Assembly: GCF_015999545.1 (NCBI RefSeq)
Contig: NZ_CP065546.1
Span: 992,001 to 1,056,000 of the forward strand
Length of the DNA: 64,000 nucleotides
From: Lysinibacillus sp. JNUCC-52
GTDB lineage: Bacteria > Bacillota > Bacilli > Bacillales_A > Planococcaceae
Direction: 5' to 3'
Of the stretch, positions 1-8,096 are shown piece after piece. Both the position numbers and the translations under genes were made by a program. The notes below the pieces were generated by a model. It saw only the letters and a list, made by a program, of their open reading frames with translations, was not told the DNA's origin and searched no databases. Within the stretch, counting starts at the first letter, position 1, and every line of letters starts with the position of its first letter.

Positions 1-29
1 TAAAAGAGTAAAAACCATAAAATGAACAA

Positions 30-344
30 TTACATAGTAGAAGGTTGAAATACAATATTAATATTTTTCAACTCATTTATCACTTTTTCTGTTAATTTAA
101 GCCCTACTTCATTATGTTGTTTTTCTAAATTTTCACCTCCAACAATTAAGCTATCAGAATCCCATTTTACCCAAACACCATAATCATTTATCCATGATCT
201 TAGCTGTATCTTTAAAGAAGGAGAAATTTCCATTTTATCCATATCCAAGTTAAAGCCACAAACCTTACACCATAACGGATCAGAACCAAAATCTGCTTCC
301 ACTTTTATTTGCACAAGTTCTTTACAATTACATAATGAATCCAT
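30..344 (-). CDS. small Cys-pair (zinc-ribbon-like) hypothetical protein
   Basis: About 104 residues with CxC near the N-terminus and a CxxC about 20 residues later, a spacing that could bind one zinc ion. The rest is polar with no membrane segment, so the protein is probably cytoplasmic. An in-frame GTG lies 12 bases upstream, but the GGAGTGGAG ribosome site sits 6 bases before the ATG at 344, so that start was chosen. I do not recognise the family and give no function. Confidence 0.6.
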   Translation of the reverse strand: MDSLCNCKELVQIKVEADFGSDPLWCKVCGFNLDMDKMEISPSLKIQLRSWINDYGVWVKWDSDSLIVGGENLEKQHNEVGLKLTEKVINELKNINIVFQPSTM

Positions 345-378
345 AAATAACTCCACTCCTGAAATTTTTACGTAAATT

Positions 379-406
379 AAAGAGTATGACGCAGGTCATA
401 CTCTTT
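379..406 (-). terminator. hairpin between two small minus-strand genes
   Basis: A perfect 12-bp stem (AAAGAGTATGAC and its complement) closes a 4-base loop. It lies downstream of the 29-residue gene and upstream of the zinc-ribbon-like gene. The U-tract on the minus strand is weak (TTTAATTT), so termination is plausible but not certain. Confidence 0.5.
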
Positions 407-467
407 AGGTATATATTCATTTATAGTAAAAAATGTTGAAAACAAGAGCACTAACGAAAGCGCGCTA

Positions 468-557
468 TTATTTTAAATGTGCAGTCGCCTGTTTCATGAC
501 GTATTTCCCCACTCCAATATAAATAGCAACTGTTGCTCCGATCAATACGAATGTCAT
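468..557 (-). CDS. 29-residue single-pass membrane peptide
   Basis: A short open frame coding for 29 residues, with a hydrophobic stretch from about residue 3 to 16 followed by a basic, polar tail. GGAG lies about 9 bases before the ATG, a normal ribosome site for this genome. The hydrophobic helix and clear ribosome site argue that it is real. The function is unknown: it could be a small regulatory membrane peptide or a partner of a larger membrane complex. Confidence 0.5.
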   Translation of the reverse strand: MTFVLIGATVAIYIGVGKYVMKQATAHLK

Positions 558-741
558 TGCTGACCGCTCCTTTTCTTATTAAAATTAGGCTAAAGCAACG
601 AATGCCGTAGCGTGAATTAACTGATTTTGAAAATCATTCTCATTAATATAATATAAATTTCGCCCTATTTCGTCAAGACATACTTTCATCTTACCCTTTT
701 AACATGGTAAGATGTAGAAAAGTCGGAAAAAGGATGCGGTA

Positions 742-1212
742 ATGATGAGTAATTCGAAGTACTTTCAAACTATTTTAAACGGGACAATCCATGCATTGAA
801 AACGATTCTCCCTATGGATATTCAAGTGAAAACACCAAGTATTATTTCAGAGCCCTTTCAACAACAGCAAATGGGTGTATTAATAGGCCTTATTGGAGAT
901 GTAAAGGGACGTGTAATCATAGATTCTTCCCCTGACATATTTAGTGGTATCGGCAGCTCTATGTTCGGCATGCCACTTGAAGGCGAAATGCTAGAGTCTT
1001 TTACTGGCGAGTTCGGAAACATGATAGCAGGTAATCTATGTACGGCAGTAGGACAAGAAAGCCTAGATATAGATATTACACCGCCAACTGTAATGGTAGG
1101 AAACACAAAATTATATGGTTTTGAAAAAGCATTTGTACTACCCGTTACGATTCCAGACGTTGGTGCACTAACAGTATTACTAACGATTGAGGAAGAAGTA
1201 ATAAGAGCGTAA
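742..1212 (+). CDS. cheX: CheX-like chemotaxis phosphatase
   Basis: A 156-residue protein of the CheC/CheX/FliY family, which dephosphorylates phospho-CheY or related receivers. The central segment SFTGEFGNMIAGN fits the family signature (D/S-x3-E-x2-N, followed about 22 residues later by Pro), giving the catalytic Glu and Asn. There is no signal peptide. It stands alone: no cheA or cheY lies in the window, so its receiver partner is elsewhere. Two adjacent ATGs follow an AAAGGA site; the first was used, and the second (745) is equally possible. A terminator hairpin follows about 75 bases downstream. Confidence 0.8.
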   Translation: MMSNSKYFQTILNGTIHALKTILPMDIQVKTPSIISEPFQQQQMGVLIGLIGDVKGRVIIDSSPDIFSGIGSSMFGMPLEGEMLESFTGEFGNMIAGNLCTAVGQESLDIDITPPTVMVGNTKLYGFEKAFVLPVTIPDVGALTVLLTIEEEVIRA

Positions 1213-1286
1213 TCTTAATTCTTTCAAACTATACATTCTATGCAATTATAGCTAGTATTTATGAATACGAAATCGTTATCTGCATA

Positions 1287-1322
1287 AAAAGGAGTTGGCT
1301 CTTATTTGAGTCAGCTCCTTTT
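1287..1322 (+). terminator. terminator after cheX
   Basis: A 15-bp stem with two G-U pairs (5' arm AAAAGGAGTTGGCTC) ends in TTTT. It lies 75 bases after the cheX stop and separates cheX from the oxidase operon. Confidence 0.7.
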
Positions 1323-1456
1323 GTATTTCAACTAATATTTCACATTTTTTTCACACAATCCACTCGGTTGTGTGATTTTTTTCACATCAAAATGAATGGA
1401 ATTTTAATATCATGACTTTAAGAAAGCCACTATGAAAGCATAGGAGGGAGTAAAAA

Positions 1457-1579
1457 ATGGCTAACAAAAAAAAGTCAGAAGATAATCTAAAAGGTTCACT
1501 TTATGGAGTATTTGGTATTGGCTTTATCATTATTTTAATTTGGATTTATTGCTTCAATTTATTCATTGAACGCTTTTAA
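1457..1579 (+). CDS. ba3-type cytochrome oxidase subunit IIa
   Basis: A 40-residue protein with a charged lysine-rich N-terminus and one transmembrane helix (about residues 14-34), the pattern of the small subunit IIa of ba3-type oxidases. It is preceded by a strong AGGAGGGAG ribosome site and followed 69 bases later by subunit II, the usual gene order of these operons. In the Thermus enzyme the corresponding helix packs against subunits I and II. The identification rests on length, topology and operon position. Confidence 0.8.
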   Translation: MANKKKSEDNLKGSLYGVFGIGFIIILIWIYCFNLFIERF

Positions 1580-1648
1580 TTTTTCAGTAAAAAGAATCAT
1601 TCCGTCAACAAGATGTAAGTAATACGACAGAGGAAGGACGATAGAGAG

Positions 1649-2140
1649 ATGCATATACATAAATACGAGAAATATTGGCTTGTATTTGGAGTTGCTACTT
1701 TAGTTGCATTTCTTATTATTCTTGGGATTGGGGCGTTTCATCAAGGCTCTCATCCAAACAGTAATAAGAAAACCATAGATTATGAAAAAGTGAAGGAAAT
1801 CGCGCCATTTACGAATCCAGGAGTACACAAGGTAGAAGGTAAGGATTGGGATTACGAAGTAGTCATTTTAGCATCTGCTTTCTTTTACAATCCACCCGAA
1901 ATTGAAGTACCTCTTGGTTCAAAGGTAAAATTTATTGCGACAAGTGAAGATGTTATTCACGGATTTGAAATCGCAGGTACAAATATTAACATGATGCTTG
2001 AACCTGGCTATATATCTGAATACGTAGCAGAAATCAATCAAGCTGGAGAATTTTTAATTGTATGTAATGAATACTGCGGTACAGGACATACGCTTATGCA
2101 TTCTATGCTAAAGGTGGTGGATCCAAATGAGTCTAAATAA
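1649..2140 (+). CDS. cbaB: cytochrome c oxidase subunit II, CuA protein (ba3 type)
   Basis: A 163-residue subunit II of a haem-copper oxidase. One N-terminal transmembrane helix (about residues 9-30) anchors an outward-facing cupredoxin domain. The dinuclear CuA ligands are visible: His104, then Cys139, Glu141, Cys143, His147 and Met150 in CNEYCGTGHTLM. It takes electrons from cytochrome c and passes them to subunit I. The length matches the short ba3-type subunit II, not the caa3 type, which carries a cytochrome domain. Its end overlaps the start of subunit I by 14 bases. Confidence 0.93.
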   Translation: MHIHKYEKYWLVFGVATLVAFLIILGIGAFHQGSHPNSNKKTIDYEKVKEIAPFTNPGVHKVEGKDWDYEVVILASAFFYNPPEIEVPLGSKVKFIATSEDVIHGFEIAGTNINMMLEPGYISEYVAEINQAGEFLIVCNEYCGTGHTLMHSMLKVVDPNESK

Positions 2141-3782
2141 TAATTTGACAAAGGTGGATCGTCGTGATGCGAAACTAGCACTTGCCCATATTTATGTGGC
2201 TTTTATCGCATTATTATTAGGTGGTCTAGCTGGTTTATTACAAGTTTTTGTACGGTCAGGACAATTCACATTGCCTGCTGGTATTGGCTATTATCAAGTG
2301 TTAACTGTTCACGGCGTATTACTCGGTCTTATTTTAACAACATTCTTTATTTTCGGTTTCCAAATCGCTGGGGTTAGTCGTACATCTGGCACACTTTCAG
2401 ATAAACAGCGATTACTTGGCTGGATTGGTTTTTGGTTAATGACAATCGGTACAGCTGCCGCTGCAGTGATGGTGCTATTAAATAAGGCAACTGTCCTTTA
2501 TACATTCTATGCCCCATTGCAAGCACATTGGATTTTCTATCTTGGCTTAACGCTCGTAGTAGTCGGCTCTTGGATTGGTGCGGCAGGACAAATTTTACGT
2601 TACGTTCAGTGGCGTAAAGAACATAAAGGCCAAACGTCTCCCCTATTATCTTTTATGGTAGTAGTCAATAATTTACTTTGGTTTGTGGCCTCTTTAGGTG
2701 TAGCAGTTTCTGTTTTATTCCAACTGTTACCTTGGTCTCTTGGTCTCATTGAACGTGTTGATGTGTTACTTTCTCGAACATTATTCTGGTATTTTGGTCA
2801 CGCACTCGTTTATTTCTGGTTATTACCTGCCTATATGGTATGGTATGTTGTTATTCCAAAAGTCATTGGCGGGAAAGTTTTCTCTGACTCATTAGCTCGC
2901 TTATCTTTCATGCTATTTTTAATCTTCTCTGTACCAGTTGGTTTACATCACCAATTAACAGAACCAGGTATTGATACAACATGGAAATTCATTCAAGTTG
3001 TGTTAACAATGGCAGTGGTTGTCCCTTCTTTGATGACTGCATTCTCCCTATTTGCCACGTTTGAACTACGTGGTCGTGAACTTGGTGGGAAAGGTATTTT
3101 TGGCTGGTTTAAAAAATTACCATGGAAAGATGCACGCTTCTTAGTTCCGTTTATCGGTATGCTAGCATTTATCCCTGGTGGTGCAGGTGGTATTGTCAAT
3201 GCATCTTATCAAATGAACCAACTTATTCATAATACGATTTGGGTACCTGGACACTTCCATTTAACATTTGCTAGTGCAGTTGTCTTAACATACTTCGGTG
3301 CAGCGTTCTGGTTAATTCCTCATTTAACAGGTCGTACACTGACGAAGTCGTTAAACTCGCTTGGTATTGCTTCTGGTGTTTTATGGGGCGTCGGTATGAC
3401 TATTATGTCGGGAGCAATGCATATTGCAGGATTACTTGGTGCTCCCCGTCGCTCTGACTATTCAGAATATGGCGGTGCACAACAAGCGTATGATTGGATT
3501 CCATATCAAATTGCTCAAGCTGTTGGCGGTACTATTTTATTCATTGCGATTTTAGTTATTACGTATGTTGTCATTAAACTAGCTTGGTTTGCTCCGAAAG
3601 GCGAAGAGGAATTCCCTATTGGGCCAATTCATGAAAGCAGTGGCCCAACACCACCAATACTTGAAAACTTTAAAGTATGGCTCGTTATTTTAGTCGCATT
3701 AATCATTTTTGCATACACAATTCCAATCTTTGATATTATCTCGAACTCACCAGCTGGCTCAAAAGGCTTTAAGCTGTGGTAA
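2127..3782 (+). CDS. cbaA: cytochrome c oxidase subunit I (ba3 type)
   Basis: A 551-residue polytopic catalytic subunit (about 13 helices) of a ba3-type oxygen reductase, a high-affinity terminal oxidase. Low-spin haem ligands are His62 and His378. CuB ligands are His225, His274 and His275; His225 is followed four residues later by Tyr229, the expected cross-linked tyrosine. His376 ligates the high-spin haem. The spacing of these motifs marks a B-type oxidase. It is translated from an ATG overlapping cbaB after AAGGTGGTGG. A decayed second copy of its last codons lies at 9474-9563. Confidence 0.95.
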   Translation: MSLNNNLTKVDRRDAKLALAHIYVAFIALLLGGLAGLLQVFVRSGQFTLPAGIGYYQVLTVHGVLLGLILTTFFIFGFQIAGVSRTSGTLSDKQRLLGWIGFWLMTIGTAAAAVMVLLNKATVLYTFYAPLQAHWIFYLGLTLVVVGSWIGAAGQILRYVQWRKEHKGQTSPLLSFMVVVNNLLWFVASLGVAVSVLFQLLPWSLGLIERVDVLLSRTLFWYFGHALVYFWLLPAYMVWYVVIPKVIGGKVFSDSLARLSFMLFLIFSVPVGLHHQLTEPGIDTTWKFIQVVLTMAVVVPSLMTAFSLFATFELRGRELGGKGIFGWFKKLPWKDARFLVPFIGMLAFIPGGAGGIVNASYQMNQLIHNTIWVPGHFHLTFASAVVLTYFGAAFWLIPHLTGRTLTKSLNSLGIASGVLWGVGMTIMSGAMHIAGLLGAPRRSDYSEYGGAQQAYDWIPYQIAQAVGGTILFIAILVITYVVIKLAWFAPKGEEEFPIGPIHESSGPTPPILENFKVWLVILVALIIFAYTIPIFDIISNSPAGSKGFKLW

Positions 3783-3801
3783 ATGGTTATTTGCAAAGCA
3801 A

Positions 3802-3839
3802 CAAGCGATTTCTCATTGTAGAGAAATCGCTTGTTTTTT
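3802..3839 (+). terminator. terminator of the ba3 oxidase operon
   Basis: A perfect 13-bp stem (CAAGCGATTTCTC and complement) with a 6-base loop and TTTTTT. The same stem recurs at 9569-9600 behind the cbaA remnant. Confidence 0.9.
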
Positions 3840-3923
3840 GGAACGTTTTTTTAGATTTATTTTGTATACTTTATAAATATTTGTTTCACTAAAGCTTTGT
3901 TAGTGGAATAAGAAGTTTCGTTT

Positions 3924-4637
3924 CTAAATAAAGCGATATTTACGTGAAAATTGCGTGATCACCAAAATACTCGTTAAACCAACAATGAAATACCATATTG
4001 TATTAAAAGGAACTATATACATTAATAAACCAAATAAAATAGCTGTTAAAAAACTAACTGTAATTGATTGTACTTTCGTAATTTTATCTTGAATTAAGTA
4101 ATATAAAGTGAATGGTAGTGCTAAAGTAAATAACGGAATATAAATCGTTACAATAGATGTTTCTATGAGAGATATTGAAAGCACAGCTATTATGAAGCCT
4201 ATTGACGTAGTAAGCGTTCTCCCCACAAATACTTTACCAGTAAAATAGCTGTATAGCAGAATAAACATAAGCGTTAAACTGGAACAAATCCCCGTGATTA
4301 AAACAAATGAATGACCTATGAAGAAAGCTGCTATTGAGAAAAAAACGAAAGAAACGAATGGCAACAGCAATATGGAAGGACACTGAACTTCTTCTATATT
4401 TATGACATTTGTAAAACCTACAAGAAGTATTAAAGTAAATGGAACCGCCAAATATCCTAATTCAAAATGTTTACCTAGAATAATATGACTAACCTCGAGG
4501 TGTCCAAATATTAAGATTACAAGTGACGCACTGATTTGACCAAGCAACCCTAAAGTGCTTGATAATTTAAAAGCATGAGTAAGTTTATTCGTAATTACAA
4601 TTAAAACGACACCAATAAATAAAGCGAAATATAACAA
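3924..4637 (-). CDS. polytopic membrane protein, possible degenerate MraY/TagO-like paralogue
   Basis: A 237-residue protein with about eight hydrophobic segments. The spacing of VGFTNVIN and the later GKVFVGRTLTTSIGFIIAVLS recalls the polyprenyl-phosphate sugar-1-phosphate transferases (MraY, TagO, WecA), where these positions read VGLTNAINLIDG and KIFMGDTGSL. The catalytic aspartates expected there are absent, so if it belongs to that superfamily it is probably inactive. It starts at TTG, with AGGAGGGGG about 7 bases upstream. The function is unknown and the family assignment is only a resemblance read by eye. Confidence 0.5.
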   Translation of the reverse strand: MLYFALFIGVVLIVITNKLTHAFKLSSTLGLLGQISASLVILIFGHLEVSHIILGKHFELGYLAVPFTLILLVGFTNVINIEEVQCPSILLLPFVSFVFFSIAAFFIGHSFVLITGICSSLTLMFILLYSYFTGKVFVGRTLTTSIGFIIAVLSISLIETSIVTIYIPLFTLALPFTLYYLIQDKITKVQSITVSFLTAILFGLLMYIVPFNTIWYFIVGLTSILVITQFSRKYRFI

Positions 4638-4868
4638 ATTTCCCCCTCCTAAAATAATTTTTTCGGATTTAAATCCTCTAATTCCAAATTATACATTATT
4701 TTTAAAAAACAGGAGCTAATACTAAGATAATTTGAATTTCATTAATAAACATCAAAAGGATGTATCACCTATTCAAAGAATTCCCCCATTACCAAAATTG
4801 GAAAAAAGCTCTCATATAAATTAAGAACGAATTTTATGGGATAATGTTACATATTAAAGTCCACAAAC
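4638..4868. other. AT-rich intergenic stretch
   Basis: No gene, hairpin terminator or convincing promoter was recognised between the membrane protein start and the inverted-repeat element. It must hold the promoter of the membrane protein gene. Confidence 0.4.
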
Positions 4869-5091
4869 CGTCGTTTGGTAACATACCTTAAAAATGTTAT
4901 GCAATAAAATGGCACGATTGTGGAATAAGAATGAAACAAATGTGTACGGCTTTGGTATAAATAGTGAAACAGAAAATAACCATTTCAGCACATTTATTTC
5001 GTGAATATGCCCATTAGCGTTGTAAGCAGGATTGTTAGACAAAGGTGGTATCAGTTTACAATGGTAAGTAAAAAGATGTTACCAAACGACG
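4869..5091. repeat. 223-bp stretch bounded by a perfect 16-bp inverted repeat
   Basis: CGTCGTTTGGTAACAT at 4869-4884 recurs as its exact reverse complement at 5076-5091. The interior is AT-rich and has no convincing gene; a 62-codon minus-strand frame inside lacks a ribosome site. The shape is that of a small non-autonomous element or a large cruciform. No target-site duplication is evident next to the repeats. Confidence 0.55.
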
Positions 5092-5161
5092 AATTGGAAA
5101 TGTTATACTTAATCAAAAAGTAAATTAATGTTATAAAATATAAAGTTTTGGAGGTATTTAA

Positions 5162-5650
5162 ATGAGCTCTTGTTCATTTATAGCAACAAATTTTGAAATG
5201 CCTGAAATAGAATCCAAAGCAAAGTATATTACGGCCAAAGAAGCTATTGAATTAGAAATAAAACCGCATGAATTGGTACCTTGGGAGAAGATGGATCCGA
5301 ATACCCAAGTATTATTTGTTGAAAATAAAGAGGATTTAAATGAGTTAGTCATTAATAAAGACTGTTACTATAATGTAAGTGCATATACTGGATATCCATT
5401 TATATATGAAGTAAATTTTAGCTATTCAGAATTAAGAGTAAAGCAATTATTGGATTACTTAAAAGCCAATATTAGAGAAGGACAGATAATAGAACTATGG
5501 CGAGTATGGATCGGTCATGATGATAATGAACTAAATATACCGTATAGGAGGTTTAATCATAACGAATTATCTCTCAATCATCTGTTACAAATGTACAATT
5601 GGAACAATGCAAACTATAAACAACAATATTGTATAGTATTAGAAAGATAA
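5162..5650 (+). CDS. hypothetical soluble protein (162 aa)
   Basis: A polar, acidic protein of 162 residues without membrane segments or a signal peptide. It is well expressed in principle: TTGGAGG lies 8 bases before the ATG. Aromatic residues and Asn are frequent in the C-terminal half (e.g. ELWRVWIGHDDNE). I recognise no domain. It stands alone in the accessory island between the inverted-repeat element and a large terminator hairpin, so context gives no functional clue. Confidence 0.65.
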   Translation: MSSCSFIATNFEMPEIESKAKYITAKEAIELEIKPHELVPWEKMDPNTQVLFVENKEDLNELVINKDCYYNVSAYTGYPFIYEVNFSYSELRVKQLLDYLKANIREGQIIELWRVWIGHDDNELNIPYRRFNHNELSLNHLLQMYNWNNANYKQQYCIVLER

Positions 5651-6024
5651 TATTGTTGTTGTGGAAGCAACGATTCCCAATTGTAGCTTTTCTACTTGTT
5701 AGGCAATCTTAGAAAGAGCTACGCTATCCTTTAGTTTAAGGGCAAGCGAAGCTCTTTTAAAAATTTCTTAATACTTTAGTTAATTCGCCTTTTAAGCAGG
5801 TTAACAGATCAAGCATCTAAGCGTCAGTTGCTTTGCCAGTTACCTTAAAGAGTGTTATTTCTTAGAAATCAAATGACTTCACGCCGCTTCTAAAAAACAA
5901 AAGTATATAATAAACTGCTCATTGACACTCGGAAAATCAGATTACCTTGTATTTGGGACGTTATGAAGTTTATTTATGTATTTGTTATAAATCCTATAAA
6001 TCCTTGCTGCACTAATATAACGTG
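5651..6024. other. intergenic region with one terminator-like hairpin
   Basis: About 370 bases with no supported gene. A hairpin at 5713-5757 (arms AAAGAGCT and AGCTCTTT plus internal pairing, ending TTTT) probably ends the upstream gene. The rest shows nothing I can name. Confidence 0.5.
5713..5759 (+). terminator. terminator after the 162-aa gene
   Basis: A long imperfect hairpin: AAAGAGCT pairs with AGCTCTTT, and CGCT and TCCTT pair further in. It is followed by TTTT and lies 63 bases after the stop codon. Confidence 0.55.
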
Positions 6025-6183
6025 TTACTGTCTCTTTTCAACAAATAACAAAATTAATGTTGCCAATGGACCTAATACAAGTGAAAGTAGGAACCAATTT
6101 AACCCTCTTCTATTTTTCCCTTGTGCAAGTGCAGCATTTATCAATGCCAATGTACCCCAACCTACGAAATATTGGTTATCCAT
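6025..6183 (-). CDS. small two-helix membrane protein (52 aa)
   Basis: A 52-residue frame with two hydrophobic stretches (about residues 5-20 and 31-48) joined by a basic loop, QGKNRRG. This is a small helical hairpin like many short membrane proteins of the Bacillales. GGGGGG lies about 7 bases before the ATG. Overlapping plus-strand frames are its shadows. The function is unknown. The amphipathic, positive-inside arrangement supports a real gene. Confidence 0.6.
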   Translation of the reverse strand: MDNQYFVGWGTLALINAALAQGKNRRGLNWFLLSLVLGPLATLILLFVEKRQ

Positions 6184-6406
6184 CCTCTGTCCCCCCTTTT
6201 ACATTTAACTATACTACAATGTTAGATGAAAAAAGCTCCCAAAGAATCGTCTAGTTACATTTACAAAATCATGTTATTCAATAATCTAACCCTCTAATGA
6301 AAACGAGCGCTAATCCTTATTATAGAATCGCGCCGATTGTTGAAAAATCCTGTTATTATGATTTTTGTTACAGTTCATAAACAAAGGGAAATTTGCCATC
6401 TACAAA

Positions 6407-6787
6407 TTATTTTTTTTTTATTTTCCCTTCCACTTTACTTTGGTTTTCAGCAACCCTAAATTTTACTATTTGACTAATTAATCCATAAGGGATGGGTTTT
6501 CCAATTGGGAATTGAACTGCACCTTTAGAGGTTTTATATCCCGATAATTCATGCTGAAAATTATTAATCCCGCTTGAAGTTGGGTAGAAGCCTATATGGT
6601 TTTTGTAAGCAGCAAAATGTACCAGATTTCCGTTTAATACAAAAGTAGGCATTCGGTAACTTATTTTTTCCTCGGCATTTGGTGCTGATTCTTTTATAAC
6701 CTTTCTTATTGTTTTTAATATTTCTTGAATCACTTGAGGATATTGTAAAATATATTCATCAATTGATTTAGGAATGTTTTGTTCCAT
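6407..6787 (-). CDS. DUF1801 / YdhG-like protein
   Basis: A 126-residue protein of the DUF1801 (YdhG-like) family, small soluble proteins some of which are annotated as iron chaperones. The pattern SIDEYI near the start, APNAEEKISYRMPTF in the middle and the later IGFYPTSSG are typical of the family. AAGGAGG precedes the ATG by 7 bases. The C-terminus is lysine-rich. There is no operon partner. The biochemical role of this subfamily is not established, so only the family is called. Confidence 0.75.
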   Translation of the reverse strand: MEQNIPKSIDEYILQYPQVIQEILKTIRKVIKESAPNAEEKISYRMPTFVLNGNLVHFAAYKNHIGFYPTSSGINNFQHELSGYKTSKGAVQFPIGKPIPYGLISQIVKFRVAENQSKVEGKIKKK

Positions 6788-7133
6788 AATATGCCTCCTT
6801 GTAAATTTAAGTATTTAAAGGATTTTAAACCACTTTAATAATAAAGTAAATATTCTTTATCTATTTCTCACTCTCCTCAATTTTAAGCATCTTCTGTTGC
6901 ATGAACCTCAACTTCTCCAATGCAGTTTATTTTAAGTACAAACATCCACCATCTTTTAGATGTTATCATGCGATATTGACTAATAGATACCAATACTATT
7001 TACACTATTAAAATTCTGATATTTTAGATAAAAATACATCTATTGTAACTGTTAATCAAAATTCAGAATTGTTAGAATATTATTAATTACCAAGAATACA
7101 CTTAAAACCTAATTTCTTTCAGGAGGGATACAA
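6788..7133. other. intergenic region upstream of the protease-nuclease pair
   Basis: AT-rich, about 345 bases. It presumably contains the divergent promoters of the DUF1801 gene and the protease operon. No strong sigma-A pair, palindrome or riboswitch was recognised by eye. Confidence 0.35.
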
Positions 7134-8096
7134 ATGAAGCAAAAGTTACATTTAATTCCGTTTCAAGTGAATGAAGTGTTCGAAGTGGTCGAAGTGGTGC
7201 CAGAAGGTATTGAACTTATTGCAGCGCCAAAAGTTTGGGAGAATTCTAAAGGGAAGGGGATTACTGTTGCGATATTGGACACAGGCTGCGACGTCACCCA
7301 TCCTGATTTGAGTGGGCGTATTATCGGTGGGTGGAATTTCACTCATGATGATGATGGACAACCTGATCGATACATCGATTATAATGGCCATGGAACCCAT
7401 GTAGCTGGCACAATTGCTGCAATTAATAACTACACAGGAGTAGTTGGTGTTGCACCTGAGGCAAGTTTATTGATTTTAAAAGTGCTTGATAAAAATGGAT
7501 CAGGGCAATACGACTGGATCATAAATGGTATTAACTATGCAGTTGAACAAAGGGTGGATATCATCTCCATGAGCCTTGGAGGTTCTGTCGATGTACCTGA
7601 GTTACACCAAGCTATTCAAAACGCAATCACTAATCAAATACTAGTCGTTTGTGCTGCTGGTAATGAGGGAGATGGACAGAGTTCTTCAAATGAATTGGCC
7701 TATCCTGCCTGCTACAATGAAGTCATCAGCGTCGGTTCCATTAACCTGCAACGTAGATCTTCTTATTTTTCAAATTCGAATAATGAAGTCGACTTAGTTG
7801 CCCCTGGTGAAGAAATCCTTTCAACGTATTTAAACGGAACTTATGCAAAACTAAGCGGAACTTCGATGGCAACACCGCATATATCTGGTGCACTTGCACT
7901 CATAAAAGAGAATACCAACAGAAACTTTGAGCGAAATCTGACAGAGGCTGAACTGTATGCACAATTAATAAAAAGAACGATTCCTTTAGGAAACTCGCCA
8001 AAACTCGAAGGCAACGGAATGCTGTACTTAACAACAGAGGAGTACTTATCGGATGTATTCAACCAAAAATTATCTGGACAGGCGTTGAAAATATAA
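7134..8096 (+). CDS. isp: intracellular subtilisin-type serine protease (S8)
   Basis: A 320-residue S8 peptidase with the full catalytic triad: Asp49 (ILDTGCDV), His86 (NGHGTHVAGT) and Ser244 (SGTSMATP), plus the oxyanion Asn176 (AAGN). There is no secretion signal. The N-terminus carries LIPF at residues 7-10, matching the LIPY/F motif of the short inhibitory propeptide of intracellular subtilisins, which is removed on activation. The protease therefore probably acts in the cytoplasm. AGGAGGG precedes the ATG. Its stop codon overlaps the ATG of the downstream nuclease by one base (TAATG), so the two are translationally coupled. Confidence 0.9.
   Translation: MKQKLHLIPFQVNEVFEVVEVVPEGIELIAAPKVWENSKGKGITVAILDTGCDVTHPDLSGRIIGGWNFTHDDDGQPDRYIDYNGHGTHVAGTIAAINNYTGVVGVAPEASLLILKVLDKNGSGQYDWIINGINYAVEQRVDIISMSLGGSVDVPELHQAIQNAITNQILVVCAAGNEGDGQSSSNELAYPACYNEVISVGSINLQRRSSYFSNSNNEVDLVAPGEEILSTYLNGTYAKLSGTSMATPHISGALALIKENTNRNFERNLTEAELYAQLIKRTIPLGNSPKLEGNGMLYLTTEEYLSDVFNQKLSGQALKI

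Noticed and set aside
4854-5042. 62-codon minus-strand frame inside the inverted-repeat element
   Set aside because: No ribosome site, odd composition, and it runs into the repeat itself.
5963-6254. Two plus-strand frames of 65 and 81 codons
   Set aside because: They are shadows of the 52-residue minus-strand membrane protein, which has a good ribosome site and proper hydrophobic pattern.
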